DNA of 57,792 nucleotides from Pelagibacteraceae bacterium AG-390-O04 (GTDB lineage: Bacteria > Pseudomonadota > Alphaproteobacteria > Pelagibacterales > Pelagibacteraceae). How positions within the stretch are numbered: position 1 is the stretch's first letter; every line of letters begins with the position of its first letter. The stretch is taken from NCBI GenBank assembly GCA_003278065.1, contig QCHE01000008.1:1-57792 (forward strand), in the 5' to 3' direction. The notes beneath the pieces were generated by a model. The model saw only the letters and a program-made list of their open reading frames with translations, was not told where the DNA came from and did no database searches. Below, in pieces: positions 17,314-28,196 of this stretch. The position numbers and the translations under genes were made by a program.

Positions 17314-18052
17314 TAATTAACTTTAGCTCTTTATTAAGTAATTTTAACCATTTTGGTGATGACAGGCTATGATCACCATTTTTTATTATTATTAACTTTC
17401 TTTTAGAAGTTTTAAAAATTTTCAAAACTTTTCGTGAATAAATTACTGGCACAGATTTATCTTTACTGCCATGCACCATAGTTACTTTAATATTTAGAAA
17501 TATCTTTTTATTGAAAACTTTATTTTTTCTTCCATCTTTAATTAATTGATAAGTAATTGGATACTCATAATCACCATGCTTTAAATCAATTATACCTTTC
17601 TTTTTAATTTCTTTTTTTATTTTTTTTGAAAATTTTTTCCACATTAAATTTTCTAAAAATTCTGGAGCAGAACCTATTCCTAAGAAACCTTGTATCTGTT
17701 TTTTAAATAAATTAAATTGATTTAAAGCAATCCAAGTACCCATACTTGAACCAATAAGAATAAACTTATTCTTTTTTATAACTTTTTTAATTAATAAATT
17801 TGTATCTTTAGTCCATTTTGAAATATTACCATTTATAAATTTTCCTGAAGATTTACCATGACCTGAATATTCAAGGGCTAAAAAGCCAAGATTGTTTTTT
17901 TTTGCAAAATTATAAAAGTTTCTAGGTTTTTTTCCCTCTAAATCTGACATAAATCCGTGCAAAAAAACTATGTAAGTTGCATTTTTCTTAATATGTTTCA
18001 AATATCTTAATTTTCTTGTTTTAGTAATTTTTAGATAATTAAAAATAGTCAT
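17306..18052 (-). CDS. Alpha/beta-fold hydrolase (serine esterase/thioesterase-like)
   Basis: 248 aa. Fold markers: oxyanion segment VFLHGFMSDLEGKK, strand-turn LEYSGHGKSSG, nucleophile elbow LIGSSMGTWIAL (GxSxG, Ser near residue 98), Asp in MVHGSKDKSVP and His in NGDHSLSSP, so a complete Ser-Asp-His triad. There is no signal peptide, so it is cytoplasmic. It is close in size to bacterial palmitoyl-thioesterase/BAAT-like hydrolases, but the substrate is not readable. It is divergent from the GT4 gene with a 42-nt shared promoter region, and its stop overlaps gltB by 8 nt. Confidence 0.8.
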   Translation of the reverse strand: MTIFNYLKITKTRKLRYLKHIKKNATYIVFLHGFMSDLEGKKPRNFYNFAKKNNLGFLALEYSGHGKSSGKFINGNISKWTKDTNLLIKKVIKKNKFILIGSSMGTWIALNQFNLFKKQIQGFLGIGSAPEFLENLMWKKFSKKIKKEIKKKGIIDLKHGDYEYPITYQLIKDGRKNKVFNKKIFLNIKVTMVHGSKDKSVPVIYSRKVLKIFKTSKRKLIIIKNGDHSLSSPKWLKLLNKELKLIIN

Positions 18053-18076
18053 AAAAGTTTATTAGTTTTGTCTATT

Positions 18077-18086
18077 ATTATATAAT
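18077..18086. promoter_or_regulatory. Palindromic double -10 element between divergent genes
   Basis: ATTATATAAT is its own reverse complement and supplies a perfect TATAAT on both strands (18081-18086 plus; 18082-18077 minus). It lies in the 42-nt gap between the hydrolase (start 18052) and the GT4 gene (start 18095). It probably drives both; clear -35 boxes are absent. Confidence 0.45.
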
Positions 18087-18094
18087 TTAATTTA

Positions 18095-19249
18095 ATGACG
18101 TCTAATATAAAAGTTTTACAAGTGATACCAAAGTTAGGCTTTGGAGGTGCTGAGACAGGCTGTTATGATATTGCACATTACCTTCCAGAAAATAATTGCA
18201 AATCGTTTATAGTAACAAGCGGAGGTGAATTAACAAAATTTATTGATAAAAAAAAAGTAAAATTAATCAAACTGCCTGTGCAAAGTAAAAATCCATTACT
18301 TATGTTTTTTAATACAATCATTTTAATTGGAATAATTATTTTTTTTGATATTTCAATTGTCCATGCAAGAAGTCGAGCACCGGCATGGTCTTGTTTGTTT
18401 GCAACAAAGTTAACAGGAAGAAAGTTTGTTACTACATTTCATGGAACTTATAACTTTAGTGGAAAGCTTAAAAAGTTTTATAATTCAGTAATGGTGAGGT
18501 CAGATTTAATAATTGCAGGATCAAATTTTATTTTTTCACATATTAAAAAAAATTATTCTGAATTTATGAAATTAAATAAAAAATTTCTTGTAATTTTTAG
18601 AGGAATAAACGTAGATTACTTTGATCCATCATCAAAATTAGAAAGTGAAGAAAATAAACTTTTGAAAACATGGGAAATTGATAAAGAAAAAAAAATAGTT
18701 TTAATGCCAGGGAGACTTACTTCGTGGAAAGGGCAAGAATTATTTATTGAAGCAATAAATTTAGCTAAAATTGAATTAGGTTATGAAGCCTTCCATGTCG
18801 TAATTTTAGGAAATGATCAAGGAAGAGATTTGTATAAAAAAAAATTAATTCGATTAATTGAGCAGTACCGTTTATCAAAACAAATAAAATTTGTAGATCA
18901 TTGTAATGATATGGCTTTAGCATACAAAGTTTCTGATATTGTTGTTTCAGCCTCAATAGAGCCAGAGGCGTTTGGTAGAGTCGCAGTTGAGGCTCAATCT
19001 ATGGAAAAATTGATTATTGCGAGTAATATCGGAGGATCAAATGAGACAGTTATTAATGAAAAAACTGGATTTTTATTTAAATCTGGAGATGCGCATTCTT
19101 TAAGTAAAAAAATTATTCAAGCAATAACAATGGATGAGACATCCCTTAAATTGATGGGTAAAGAAGGCAGAAAAAACATTATTAAAAAATTTAATGTTGA
19201 AAAAATGTGTTTTTCTACTTATTCAGAGTATAAAAGATTACTTTATTAA
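18095..19249 (+). CDS. Family 4 glycosyltransferase
   Basis: 384 aa, GT-B fold. N-terminal VLQVIPKLGFGGAETGCYDI is the typical GT4 acceptor-domain opening. The donor domain has VLMPGRLTSWKGQELFIEAI and the sugar-nucleotide signature ASIEPEAFGRVAVEAQSM (E-x7-E type), followed by GGSNETV. It would transfer a sugar to lipopolysaccharide or another glycan at the cytoplasmic membrane face; donor unknown. It ends directly against thrS (stop 19247-19249, thrS ATG 19250), so it heads the transcription unit of the translation block. Confidence 0.88.
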   Translation: MTSNIKVLQVIPKLGFGGAETGCYDIAHYLPENNCKSFIVTSGGELTKFIDKKKVKLIKLPVQSKNPLLMFFNTIILIGIIIFFDISIVHARSRAPAWSCLFATKLTGRKFVTTFHGTYNFSGKLKKFYNSVMVRSDLIIAGSNFIFSHIKKNYSEFMKLNKKFLVIFRGINVDYFDPSSKLESEENKLLKTWEIDKEKKIVLMPGRLTSWKGQELFIEAINLAKIELGYEAFHVVILGNDQGRDLYKKKLIRLIEQYRLSKQIKFVDHCNDMALAYKVSDIVVSASIEPEAFGRVAVEAQSMEKLIIASNIGGSNETVINEKTGFLFKSGDAHSLSKKIIQAITMDETSLKLMGKEGRKNIIKKFNVEKMCFSTYSEYKRLLY

Positions 19250-21169
19250 ATGCCTATAATAACCTTACCAGATGGAAAAAACTTAAACTTTCCTAAAAAA
19301 GTTACAGGATTAGAGATTGCAGAAAAAATTAGCAAATCGTTAGCTAAGCAGGCATTAATAATAAGTGTTGATGGTGAATTAAAAGATTTATATTTTTCAA
19401 TTGAAAAGGATAGCTCAGTAAAGATTTTTACTGCAAAGGATCCAGAGGGACTAGAAGTTATCAGGCATGATACCGCGCATATTATGGCAATGGCTGTACA
19501 GGAATTATATCCTGGTACACAAGTAACTATCGGACCAGTTATTGAAAATGGTTTTTATTATGACTTTGCTCGAAAAGAACCTTTTACAGAAGATGACCTT
19601 ATAAAAATTGAGAAACGAATGTCAGAAATAATTGATAAAGATGTCAAAACAAGAAGAGAAGTTTGGGAAAGGGAAAAAGCAATTAATCATTTTAAAAAAA
19701 TTGGTGAAAAATATAAAGCTGAAATAATTGAGAGTATTCCTGAAAATGAAGAACTATCTGTATATCATCACGGTGATACTTGGTATGACTTATGTAGGGG
19801 TCCACATTTATTATCATCTAGTAAAATTGGTAAAGCTTTCAAATTGACAAAGGTTGCAGGAGCCTATTGGCGTGGAGACTCAAAAAATGAGATGCTACAG
19901 AGAATTTATGGAACTGGTTGGGCTTCACAAAAAGATTTAGAAGATTATTTAGAAAGAATACAAGAGGCTGAAAAAAGAGATCACAGAAAGCTTGGTAAAG
20001 AAATGGATTTATTTCATTTTAGAGAAGAGAGTCCAGGATCTGTTTTTTGGCATGAAAAAGGATGGGCTTTATTCCAAAAATTAATTAATTACATGCGAGC
20101 TCGTCAAGACGCAGCAGGGTACCGAGAGGTAAATACCCCAGAAGTATTAGATAGATTATTGTGGGAAAAATCAGGACATTGGGAAAAATATGGAGAAAAC
20201 ATGTACACGTCAGAAACCCCTGACGAAAAAGTTTTTGCTATTAAACCGATGAACTGCCCAGGTCATATTCAAGTTTTTAATCAAGGTTTAAAAAGTTATA
20301 GAGATTTACCATTAAGAATAACAGAATTTGGAAAAGTTCATCGTTATGAACCCTCAGGAGCACTTCATGGACTTTTAAGAGTAAGAGCATTTACTCAAGA
20401 CGACGCACATATTTTTTGTTCAGAGGATCAAATTACTAGCGAATGTTTAAATGTTACAAATTTGATCTTGGATATTTATAAAGATTTAGGTTTTAAAAAT
20501 GTAGTTCTGAAGTATGCTGATAGACCAGATATTAGAGTAGGTGAAGATGAAGTTTGGGATAAGGCTGAAGCATCATTATTAGAAGCGGTTAAAGCCTCAA
20601 AATTAGATTATACTATTAACAAAGGTGAAGGTGCTTTTTATGGCCCAAAAATAGAATTTGTTTTAAGGGATGCAATTGGTAGAGACTGGCAGTGTGGAAC
20701 ACTTCAGGTTGATTTAAACTTACCTGGAAGACTAAATGCTTCCTATGTCGATAAAGATGGAACAAAAAAAATTCCAGTTATGTTACATAGAGCACTGTTT
20801 GGTTCTCTCGAAAGGTTTATTGGAATATTAATTGAGAATTATGCAGGGAAGTTTCCATTTTGGATTTCTCCACTACAAACAGTAGTAATACCAATCTCAG
20901 AAGATTTTGAGAATTATGCTAAAAAAGTATCTGAAAAAATTAAAGAAGCTGGTATGAGCTCAATAGTTGATTTAAAAAACCACAATTTGAATTATAAAAT
21001 TAGGGAACATTCACTAGCAAAAGTCCCTCTGTTATTAATTTGTGGTAAAAAAGAAGTTGACAGTAACACAATTACTATTAGAAGATTAGATTCTAATAAA
21101 CAAGAAAATATGGAACTAAATTTATTTCTTAAAAAATTCTCTGCTTTAAATAAAGCGTCATCAAATTAA
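19250..21169 (+). CDS. thrS: Threonyl-tRNA synthetase
   Basis: 639 aa, full length. Order: TGS domain (residues 1-62), the N2 editing domain with HDTAHIMAMAVQ, zinc-binding catalytic core with MNCPGHIQVF and HRYEPSGALHGLLRVRAFTQ (motif 2), motif 3 HRALFGSLERFIGILIEN, and an anticodon-binding C-terminus. It charges tRNA-Thr and hydrolyses Ser-tRNA-Thr. A tRNA-Thr(GGT) gene is elsewhere in this window. It is contiguous with infC, as in many bacteria. Confidence 0.97.
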   Translation: MPIITLPDGKNLNFPKKVTGLEIAEKISKSLAKQALIISVDGELKDLYFSIEKDSSVKIFTAKDPEGLEVIRHDTAHIMAMAVQELYPGTQVTIGPVIENGFYYDFARKEPFTEDDLIKIEKRMSEIIDKDVKTRREVWEREKAINHFKKIGEKYKAEIIESIPENEELSVYHHGDTWYDLCRGPHLLSSSKIGKAFKLTKVAGAYWRGDSKNEMLQRIYGTGWASQKDLEDYLERIQEAEKRDHRKLGKEMDLFHFREESPGSVFWHEKGWALFQKLINYMRARQDAAGYREVNTPEVLDRLLWEKSGHWEKYGENMYTSETPDEKVFAIKPMNCPGHIQVFNQGLKSYRDLPLRITEFGKVHRYEPSGALHGLLRVRAFTQDDAHIFCSEDQITSECLNVTNLILDIYKDLGFKNVVLKYADRPDIRVGEDEVWDKAEASLLEAVKASKLDYTINKGEGAFYGPKIEFVLRDAIGRDWQCGTLQVDLNLPGRLNASYVDKDGTKKIPVMLHRALFGSLERFIGILIENYAGKFPFWISPLQTVVIPISEDFENYAKKVSEKIKEAGMSSIVDLKNHNLNYKIREHSLAKVPLLLICGKKEVDSNTITIRRLDSNKQENMELNLFLKKFSALNKASSN

Positions 21170-21715
21170 GTGGCAGATTTTAAACAAAATTATTTTCAAA
21201 GAAGAACTAAAGATCGAGGTCCGAGGTCTAATAATAGGATTTCATCTCCAGAAGTTCAGGTGATAGCAAGTGATGGAGAAAATTTAGGAACGCTTAATAC
21301 AAATGAAGCCATATCTATGGCAAAAAATCAAGGACTCGATTTAATTGAAATTGCTCCAAACGCTAATCCTCCAGTTTGTAAAATTATGGATATGGGTAAA
21401 TACAAATATGATGCCCAAAAAAAAGCTAATCTTGCAAAAAAGAAACAAAAAATCATTGCACTTAAGGAGATTAAAATGAGACCTGTGACAGAAACCCATG
21501 ATTATGATTTTAAAGTAAAAAATGCAAAAAAATTTATTTTAAAGGGAGATAAAGTGAAGTTTACCATTAGGTTTAAGGGACGAGAACTTCAACATTCACA
21601 TTTAGGTAATGAATTAATGACAAAAATTAAAGAGGACATGAAAGAAGTTGGCAAAGTAGAATTGCATCCAAAGTTTGATGGTAAGCAAATGATTATGGTA
21701 ATTCAGCCTTTATAA
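21170..21715 (+). CDS. infC: Translation initiation factor IF-3
   Basis: 181 aa. IF3-N contains NRISSPEVQVI and LDLIEIAPNANPPVCKIMD; IF3-C contains KEIKMRP, HDYDFKVKNAKKFI and VKFTIRFKGRE. It binds the 30S subunit and checks the start codon. The start is GTG at 21170, immediately after the thrS stop with no gap. A non-ATG infC start is notable because E. coli infC uses AUU for autoregulation; whether GTG serves the same purpose here is inference. rpmI and rplT follow. Confidence 0.95.
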   Translation: MADFKQNYFQRRTKDRGPRSNNRISSPEVQVIASDGENLGTLNTNEAISMAKNQGLDLIEIAPNANPPVCKIMDMGKYKYDAQKKANLAKKKQKIIALKEIKMRPVTETHDYDFKVKNAKKFILKGDKVKFTIRFKGRELQHSHLGNELMTKIKEDMKEVGKVELHPKFDGKQMIMVIQPL

Positions 21716-21728
21716 GCTTTAATTAAGG

Positions 21729-21757
21729 TTGTAAATTAAAATCATTTTTTGTATAAA
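21729..21757 (+). promoter_or_regulatory. Candidate promoter for rpmI-rplT
   Basis: TTGTAA (21729-21734), 17-nt spacer, TATAAA (21752-21757) in the 53-nt infC-rpmI gap. The spacing is ideal. The predicted start is about 5 nt before the rpmI ATG, leaving almost no leader, so an L20-type leader autoregulatory structure does not fit on this transcript. Confidence 0.5.
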
Positions 21758-21768
21758 CTCGCAGAATT

Positions 21769-21975
21769 ATGCCTAAATTAAAAACAAAAAGCTCAGCAAA
21801 AAAAAGATTTAAAATTTCAGCAAGAGGGAAAGTAATAACTGCTCAAGCCGGGAAAAGACATGGTATGATAAAAAGAACTAATTCACAAATAAGAAAGTTA
21901 AGAGGTACTACTACGATGTCAAAACAAGATGCCAAAATTGTAAAATCGTATATGCCTTACAGTTTAAGAGGATAA
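21769..21975 (+). CDS. rpmI: 50S ribosomal protein L35
   Basis: 68 aa, basic, with the family opening [17 protein letters not shown] and [12 protein letters not shown], ending [10 protein letters not shown]. Complete. It sits between infC and rplT in the universal infC-rpmI-rplT order, with 1 nt before rplT. Confidence 0.96.
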   Translation: MPKLKTKSSAKKRFKISARGKVITAQAGKRHGMIKRTNSQIRKLRGTTTMSKQDAKIVKSYMPYSLRG

Positions 21976-21976
21976 A

Positions 21977-22333
21977 ATGGCAAGAGTTAAAAGGGGTGTC
22001 ACTAGCCGAGCAAAGCATAAGAAAGTTTTAAAAGCGGTTAAGGGTCAGTGGGGCAGAAGAAAGAACACTATAAGAGTAGCAAAGCAAGCTATGGAAAAGG
22101 CTATGCAATATGCTTATAGAGATCGTAGAAATAAAAAAAGAGACTTCAAATCTCTTTGGATACAGAGAATTAATGCTGGTGTTAGAGCAGAAGGTTTAAC
22201 ATACTCTAAGTTTATTAATGGATTAAATAAATGTGGAATAAAAATTGATAGAAAAATTCTAGCTGAGATAGCGTACGATAGCCCAGAAGCCTTTAAAACC
22301 ATTGTTCAAAAAGCACAATCTGCATTAAATTAA
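21977..22333 (+). CDS. rplT: 50S ribosomal protein L20
   Basis: 118 aa, standard length. It opens [19 protein letters not shown] and contains [20 protein letters not shown] and [15 protein letters not shown], the conserved rRNA-binding core. It is needed for early 50S assembly. The ATG follows the rpmI stop by 1 nt; pheS begins 43 nt downstream. Confidence 0.97.
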   Translation: MARVKRGVTSRAKHKKVLKAVKGQWGRRKNTIRVAKQAMEKAMQYAYRDRRNKKRDFKSLWIQRINAGVRAEGLTYSKFINGLNKCGIKIDRKILAEIAYDSPEAFKTIVQKAQSALN

Positions 22334-22376
22334 TCTTCACTATTGTTTTTATTTACTGAAGAAATAATCTGTAAAG

Positions 22377-23444
22377 ATGTCTGATCTTAAAAAAATAAAA
22401 AATGAATTTCTTACAAAACTTAAGGAGAAATTAACTTTATCAGAAATTAATGAAATCAAATCTAATCTATTTGGAAAAAATGGATTGATTTCATCACAAT
22501 TTAAAAAAATAGGGTCTATTGCTGAAAATGAAAGAAAAAAATTTGCTTCAGATCTAAATATTATAAAAGATGAATTACAAGAATTGATAGATTACAAAAT
22601 AAATGAAATTCAAAATGCAGAAATTAATGAAAAATTAGAAAAAGAAAAAATTGATGTTACTTTACCTGAGAGAAATTTTTTAAGAGGAAAAATTCATCCT
22701 GTATCTCAAACTATTGATCAAATATCATCTATATTTTCTGAAATAGGATTTTGTGTAGAGGAAGGTCCTGATGTTGAAAATGAATACAATAATTTTACAG
22801 CATTAAATACTCCTGATAATCATCCAGCAAGAGATATGCACGACACTTTTTATTTAGACGAAAAAAAAGAAAAATTATTACGAACTCATACTTCACCAGT
22901 CCAAATTAGAACTATGCTCAAGGACACTCCTCCATTTAAGATTATCGCTCCAGGAAGAACTTATAGATCAGATAGTGACCAAACACACTCTCCAATGTTT
23001 CATCAGGTAGAAGGTCTTCATATAGATGAGAATATAAATATGGGTCACTTAAAGGGCTGTTTAAACTATTTTATTAAAGAATTTTTTGAAATTGATAAAA
23101 TTAAAATGAGATTTCGACCAAGTCATTTTCCTTTTACAGAGCCCTCTGCTGAAGTTGATATTGGTTATGAAATTAAGGATGGAAAAATTATTATTGGAGA
23201 AGGAGATCAATGGCTTGAAATTTTAGGATGTGGGATGGTTCATCCTAATGTTCTTAAAAATGTAAAAGTTGATCCTGCAAAATTTCAAGGATATGCATTT
23301 GGTATTGGGATTGATAGATTAGCAATGCTTAAATATGGCATTAATGACTTAAGAGCTTTCTTTGATTGTGATTATAGATGGATAAATCATTATGGATTTG
23401 ATCCTTTAGACGTACCAACAAATTACAGGGGTTTAAGCAGATGA
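22377..23444 (+). CDS. pheS: Phenylalanyl-tRNA synthetase alpha subunit
   Basis: 355 aa. N-terminal coiled-coil region (about residues 1-90) for tRNA binding, then the class II catalytic core: [19 protein letters not shown], motif 2 [20 protein letters not shown], and motif 3 near [17 protein letters not shown]. It forms the alpha2beta2 enzyme with PheT. The stop overlaps the pheT start by 4 nt (ATGA), so the subunits are translationally coupled. Confidence 0.97.
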   Translation: MSDLKKIKNEFLTKLKEKLTLSEINEIKSNLFGKNGLISSQFKKIGSIAENERKKFASDLNIIKDELQELIDYKINEIQNAEINEKLEKEKIDVTLPERNFLRGKIHPVSQTIDQISSIFSEIGFCVEEGPDVENEYNNFTALNTPDNHPARDMHDTFYLDEKKEKLLRTHTSPVQIRTMLKDTPPFKIIAPGRTYRSDSDQTHSPMFHQVEGLHIDENINMGHLKGCLNYFIKEFFEIDKIKMRFRPSHFPFTEPSAEVDIGYEIKDGKIIIGEGDQWLEILGCGMVHPNVLKNVKVDPAKFQGYAFGIGIDRLAMLKYGINDLRAFFDCDYRWINHYGFDPLDVPTNYRGLSR

Positions 23445-25849
23445 AAATCACATTTGATTGGCTTAAAGATCACTTAATTACAAATTCAAAAGAACAAAAA
23501 CTTTTAGAACAACTTACAAATATTGGTTTAGAAGTTGAAAGTGTAGAAAGTCTATCTACTGGTAATGAATTATTTAAAGTAGCAAAGATTATAAAAACAG
23601 AAAAACACCCAAATGCTGATCGACTTAAGATTTGTGATGTTAACATTGGAGAAAAACAAGTAAAAAAAGTTGTTTGTGGAGCTGATAATGCCAGAAAAGG
23701 ATTGATTACAATATATGCTCCTCCAGGAGCGATTATACCCAAAACTAAAACAAAACTGATAGTAGCTAAAATTAGAGATGTTACCTCTTATGGTATGCTT
23801 TGTTCTGAGTCTGAATTAAATTTATCAGATGAGAGTGATGGTATAATAGAATTACCAAATTCTAAATATGAAAAAAGTATTGGTAAAAGTTATTTTTCAA
23901 ACCCTAAATCAAATCTTATTGATTTATCAATTACACCAAACAGATCAGATTGTCTTGGTGTTAGAGGAATAGCCAGAGATCTTGCTGCATCTGGCTTTGG
24001 AAAATTAAAAGATATAAAGGAAAAAAAAAATAAATCAAAAAAAAAGCAAAATTTGAAAGTAAAGATTAATACGGAAAAAGTTCAAGGTTGCAGCGCTTTT
24101 GGAAGTTGTTTAATAACCAACGTTACAAACACCGAAAGTCCTCAGTGGTTAAAAAATAAATTAGTTTCAATTGGTCAAAAGCCTATTTCAGCAATTGTTG
24201 ATATAACAAATTATGTTATGTTTGATATTAACCGTCCATTACACGCATATGATGCCGATAGGATTGAAAAAAAAATAATAGTTCGAAACTCTAAATCTGG
24301 AGAACAATTTACAGCGCTTGATAATAAAGATTACAAATTAGAAAGTGACATGTGTGTAATAAGTGATCATAAAGGAATTCTAGGATTGGGTGGAATAATA
24401 GGGGGCACAAGATCAGGAACAGAATTAAGTACAAAAAATGTATTATTAGAGGCAGCTTATTTTGACCCTAAATCAATTAGAAAAACAGCAAAAAAATTGA
24501 ACCTGGATACAGATGCAAAGTTTAGATTTGAAAGAGGTATTGACCCATTATCCATTGAGGTTGGTTTGAATAAAGCAGCATTATTAATTAAAGAAATTTG
24601 TGGAGGTGAAATAAGTAAAACTGATATTCAAAAAATTGAATTATATAAAAATAAAATTATTAAATTTGATCCTTACTTATTTGAAAAAATAACTGGTTTT
24701 AAAATTTCTAATAAAGAAATGATAAAAATTTTAGATGACCTTGGATTTGAAATAAAAAAAGACAAAAAATATTTAAAATTAACAGTCCCGTCATGGAGGC
24801 CAGATATTTTACAAGGAATAGATATTGTTGAAGAGTTAGTACGAATAAGTGGTTATGAAAAGATAAAAATTATAGATCCAATTAAAAAAAGAACTAAATC
24901 TACTTTAAATAAATCCCAAAAACTTTTTCATTTTTTACAAAGAGCAATTGCATCCAAAGGTTATCTAGAAGCAATTACTTGGTCATTTACTGACTCAAAG
25001 TATAATGATCATTTCAAAGATAAAAATAAAGAAATTAAAATTATAAATCCTATAAGTTCTGAGCTAGGAGTTCTAAGAAATTCGATATTCTCAAATTTAA
25101 TTATGTACTTAAGTAAAAATCTTGACAGAGGATTTAAAGATTTGTCTATATTCGAAATAGGCCCTATCTTTACTGGTATAAACCCTGGTGAACAAAGCAC
25201 AGTAGTTTGTGGTTTGTCAGCAGGTAAAAAAAACAGATTATCCTGGATTGATAATGAGAGAAAAGTTGATGTATTCGATATTAAAAAAGATGTAGTTCAA
25301 ACTTTAGTTGAAGCTGGTTATAACTCAGATAATTTTTTTATAGATACCGAAACACCTAATTATTATCATCCTGGTAAATCAGGTAGATTATTTTTGAACA
25401 AGGGAAAAGATCAGGTAGCAGCATATTTTGGAGAAATACATCCTAACATTTTAAAAAAAATAGACATTAAAACAGAATCTTTAGTTGGTTTTGAAATTTT
25501 GCTAGAAAATTTAAGATTACCTAAAAAAAATTTAAAAGATCAAAAAACTAATTTTATAGTTTCAGACTATCAAAAATCTGAAAGAGATTTTGCTTTTATA
25601 ATCAATAAAGATGTGAGTTCACAAGATTTAATAAATGCAGTTTCAAATGTAGACCAAAATTTGATCAGTAATATAAAGGTTTTTGATGTTTATGAAGGTG
25701 AAAACATTCCAGAAAATAAAAAATCAATAGCAATTAGTGTTACAATCCAATCATTAGAAAAAACATTGAATGATAGTGATTTAGAAAAAATAAATAAATT
25801 GATTATAGAAACAGTAGAAAATAAAACTGGTGCTAAAATTCGATCCTAA
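23441..25849 (+). CDS. pheT: Phenylalanyl-tRNA synthetase beta subunit
   Basis: 802 aa, full length. It has an EMAP-type tRNA-binding domain ([19 protein letters not shown], about residues 50-68), B3/B4 editing region ([19 protein letters not shown]), B5 domain, catalytic-like core ([16 protein letters not shown]) and a C-terminal FDX-ACB anticodon domain ([18 protein letters not shown]). A Lys-rich loop near residues 188-205 is a lineage-typical A-rich expansion. lepA follows after 7 nt. Confidence 0.96.
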   Translation: MKITFDWLKDHLITNSKEQKLLEQLTNIGLEVESVESLSTGNELFKVAKIIKTEKHPNADRLKICDVNIGEKQVKKVVCGADNARKGLITIYAPPGAIIPKTKTKLIVAKIRDVTSYGMLCSESELNLSDESDGIIELPNSKYEKSIGKSYFSNPKSNLIDLSITPNRSDCLGVRGIARDLAASGFGKLKDIKEKKNKSKKKQNLKVKINTEKVQGCSAFGSCLITNVTNTESPQWLKNKLVSIGQKPISAIVDITNYVMFDINRPLHAYDADRIEKKIIVRNSKSGEQFTALDNKDYKLESDMCVISDHKGILGLGGIIGGTRSGTELSTKNVLLEAAYFDPKSIRKTAKKLNLDTDAKFRFERGIDPLSIEVGLNKAALLIKEICGGEISKTDIQKIELYKNKIIKFDPYLFEKITGFKISNKEMIKILDDLGFEIKKDKKYLKLTVPSWRPDILQGIDIVEELVRISGYEKIKIIDPIKKRTKSTLNKSQKLFHFLQRAIASKGYLEAITWSFTDSKYNDHFKDKNKEIKIINPISSELGVLRNSIFSNLIMYLSKNLDRGFKDLSIFEIGPIFTGINPGEQSTVVCGLSAGKKNRLSWIDNERKVDVFDIKKDVVQTLVEAGYNSDNFFIDTETPNYYHPGKSGRLFLNKGKDQVAAYFGEIHPNILKKIDIKTESLVGFEILLENLRLPKKNLKDQKTNFIVSDYQKSERDFAFIINKDVSSQDLINAVSNVDQNLISNIKVFDVYEGENIPENKKSIAISVTIQSLEKTLNDSDLEKINKLIIETVENKTGAKIRS

Positions 25850-25856
25850 AAATTAA

Positions 25857-27665
25857 ATGAGCACAATTGATAATATAAGAAACTTTGCAATTATTGCGCA
25901 TATTGATCATGGTAAGTCAACGATAGCAGACAGAATTATACATAAATGTGGTGGTTTAACTGAGCGGGAAATGAAAGCACAAGTTCTTGATTCAATGGAT
26001 ATTGAGAGAGAACGAGGTATAACTATCAAGGCACAAACTGTAAAATTAAATTATAAAGCAAAAAATGGAAAAGATTATATATTAAATATAATTGACACAC
26101 CTGGTCATGTAGATTTTAGTTATGAAGTGAGTAGATCTCTTTACGCTTGTGAAGGTTCTATTCTAATTGTCGATAGCACTCAAGGAGTAGAAGCTCAAAC
26201 TTTAGCAAATGTATATCAGGCTTTAGATATTAATCATGAAATAATTCCTGTGTTAAATAAAATTGATTTACCTGCTTCTGATTTAGATAGAACTAAAAAA
26301 CAAATTGAAGATGTAATTGGTATAGATACGAATAAAGCAGTGCCGTGTTCTGGAAAAACAGGTGAAGGGATAAATGAAATTTTGGAACAAATAATTGACC
26401 AATTGCCAGGGCCCAAGGGAAATTCAAAAGACGATTTGAAATGTTTATTAGTCGATAGTTGGTACGACACATATCTTGGAGTAGTAATTTTAGTAAGAGT
26501 AATAAATGGTAAAATAACAAAAAATATGAAAATTAAAATGCTTTCAACTAATCAAGATTATGTTGTTGAGAAAGTTGGAGTATTTACTCCTAAGGCAAAA
26601 GATATTGATGAATTAAATACCGGCGAAATTGGTTTTATAACAACAGGTATTAAAATTTTGTCAGAAACAAAAGTTGGAGATACTATTTGTGATTCTTCCA
26701 AGGCTTCTGTTAAGCCATTACCTGGCTTTAAACCAAGTAAACCTGTTGTATTTTGTGGACTATTTCCAGTAGATAGTTCTGAGTATCAAAAATTAAAAGA
26801 TGGACTTGCAAAATTGCAATTAAATGATGCAAGTTTTTCATTTGAACCAGAGTCTTCTTCAGCTTTGGGACTTGGTTTTAGATGTGGATTTTTAGGCCTT
26901 CTTCATCTTGAAATTATTACTGAACGATTAGAGAGAGAATTTGATGTAAATCTACTAACTACAACCCCTGGAGTTGTTTACAAGGTAAACTTAAATAAAG
27001 GAAATGTTATTGATTTACAAAATCCATCAAGTTTGCCTGATCCAACATTAATAAAATCAATTGAAGAACCTTGGATAAAATCAACCATCATAACTCCTGA
27101 CGAATATCTTGGCTCAATAATAAAATTATGCCAAGATAAAAGAGGAATTCAAATAAACTTAACATATTCAGGTAATAGAGCAGTTTTAACTTATGAGCTT
27201 CCTTTAAATGAAGTTGTATTTGATTTTAATGACAGAATAAAATCAATGACAAGCGGCTATGCAAGTTTTGATTATGAAATAATTGAGCACAGAGAAGGAG
27301 ATCTTGTTAAATTAGGCATATTAGTCAATGGGGAGCCTGTTGATGCTTTAGCAATGATGATTCATAAAAATTTTGCTCAGAGAACAGGTAGAGAAGTTTG
27401 TGAAAAATTAAAAGATCTAATACCAAGACATAATTTTATGATACCAGTGCAAGCTGCTATTGGCGGTAAAATTATTGCAAGAGAAACAATTAAAGGATTT
27501 AAAAAGGATGTATTAACAAAAATTCATGGTGGTGGTGCCACTGACAGAAAAAGAAAACTTTTAGAAAAACAAAAAAAAGGTAAAGCAAGATCTAAACAGT
27601 TTGGTAGAGTAGAAATTCCTCAAGAAGCTTTCATAGGCGTTTTAAAAATAAAAAAAGAACTTTGA
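25857..27665 (+). CDS. lepA: Elongation factor 4 (LepA GTPase)
   Basis: 602 aa, standard length. G1 [14 protein letters not shown], switch [15 protein letters not shown]4 NKIDLPASD and the LepA-specific C-terminal domain ending [19 protein letters not shown]. It is a ribosome-bound GTPase that remodels stalled or back-translocated ribosomes. It is the last gene of the plus-strand translation block, and only 6 nt separate its stop from the convergent rmlC-like gene, leaving no room for a terminator. Confidence 0.97.
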   Translation: MSTIDNIRNFAIIAHIDHGKSTIADRIIHKCGGLTEREMKAQVLDSMDIERERGITIKAQTVKLNYKAKNGKDYILNIIDTPGHVDFSYEVSRSLYACEGSILIVDSTQGVEAQTLANVYQALDINHEIIPVLNKIDLPASDLDRTKKQIEDVIGIDTNKAVPCSGKTGEGINEILEQIIDQLPGPKGNSKDDLKCLLVDSWYDTYLGVVILVRVINGKITKNMKIKMLSTNQDYVVEKVGVFTPKAKDIDELNTGEIGFITTGIKILSETKVGDTICDSSKASVKPLPGFKPSKPVVFCGLFPVDSSEYQKLKDGLAKLQLNDASFSFEPESSSALGLGFRCGFLGLLHLEIITERLEREFDVNLLTTTPGVVYKVNLNKGNVIDLQNPSSLPDPTLIKSIEEPWIKSTIITPDEYLGSIIKLCQDKRGIQINLTYSGNRAVLTYELPLNEVVFDFNDRIKSMTSGYASFDYEIIEHREGDLVKLGILVNGEPVDALAMMIHKNFAQRTGREVCEKLKDLIPRHNFMIPVQAAIGGKIIARETIKGFKKDVLTKIHGGGATDRKRKLLEKQKKGKARSKQFGRVEIPQEAFIGVLKIKKEL

Positions 27666-27671
27666 AAAGAT

Positions 27672-28196
27672 TTATTTATTTTTAAAATTTCTAAAAGAAA
27701 TATTATTTTTATCTTTTTTTGATAAAATATTTATTTTTTTATTTGGCCATTTGATTTTCAAGTCTTTATCATTCCAAATTAAGCCACTCTCATATTTTGG
27801 ATATCTATCTTCTGAACATGCATATAACATTATGCTATTATCTTTAAGAGATTTAAATCCATGTGCAAAGCCCACAGGAATAAATATCGACATATTTTTA
27901 CGTGAGTCTAAAACAATAGAAAATGATTTACCGAAAGTCTTGGAATTTTTTCTAAGATCAACTACAACATCAAAGATTTTACCACTTAAAACCGAAATAA
28001 ATTTCGCCTGAGGTTTTTTTATTTGAAAATGTAAACCTCGGATAACGTTTTTTCTTGAAAGTGAAACGAATTCAAATTTAAAATTTTTATTTATTTTTTT
28101 TTTGTTGAATAATTCTTTAAGATAACCTCTGGAGTCAATATTAATTTTATCTTCAAATATTTTGAGACCATTTAATTTTGTTTTAATGATTTTCAC
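27672..28196 (-). CDS. rmlC: dTDP-4-keto-6-deoxy-sugar 3,5- (or 5-) epimerase, RmlC family
   Basis: 174 aa cupin. It keeps the family core: VIRGLHFQIKKPQAKF with the catalytic His, FIPVGFAHGFKSL, Tyr in MLYACSEDRYP and ESGLIWNDKDLKIKWP. RmlC converts dTDP-4-keto-6-deoxyglucose to the L-rhamno form; homologues such as AscE only invert C5 of a 3,6-dideoxy intermediate. With the dehydratase-like gene next to it (ATGA overlap at 28193-28196) a 5-epimerase role is quite possible. It is the last gene of the five-gene nucleotide-sugar operon. The symbol is by family; the exact reaction is uncertain. Confidence 0.85.
   Translation of the reverse strand: MKIIKTKLNGLKIFEDKINIDSRGYLKELFNKKKINKNFKFEFVSLSRKNVIRGLHFQIKKPQAKFISVLSGKIFDVVVDLRKNSKTFGKSFSIVLDSRKNMSIFIPVGFAHGFKSLKDNSIMLYACSEDRYPKYESGLIWNDKDLKIKWPNKKINILSKKDKNNISFRNFKNK

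Noticed and set aside
22334-22362. TCTTCA/TGAAGA inverted repeat before pheS as a possible attenuator
   Set aside because: Only 6 bp with a 17-nt loop, no T run, and no Phe-rich leader peptide; expected by chance.
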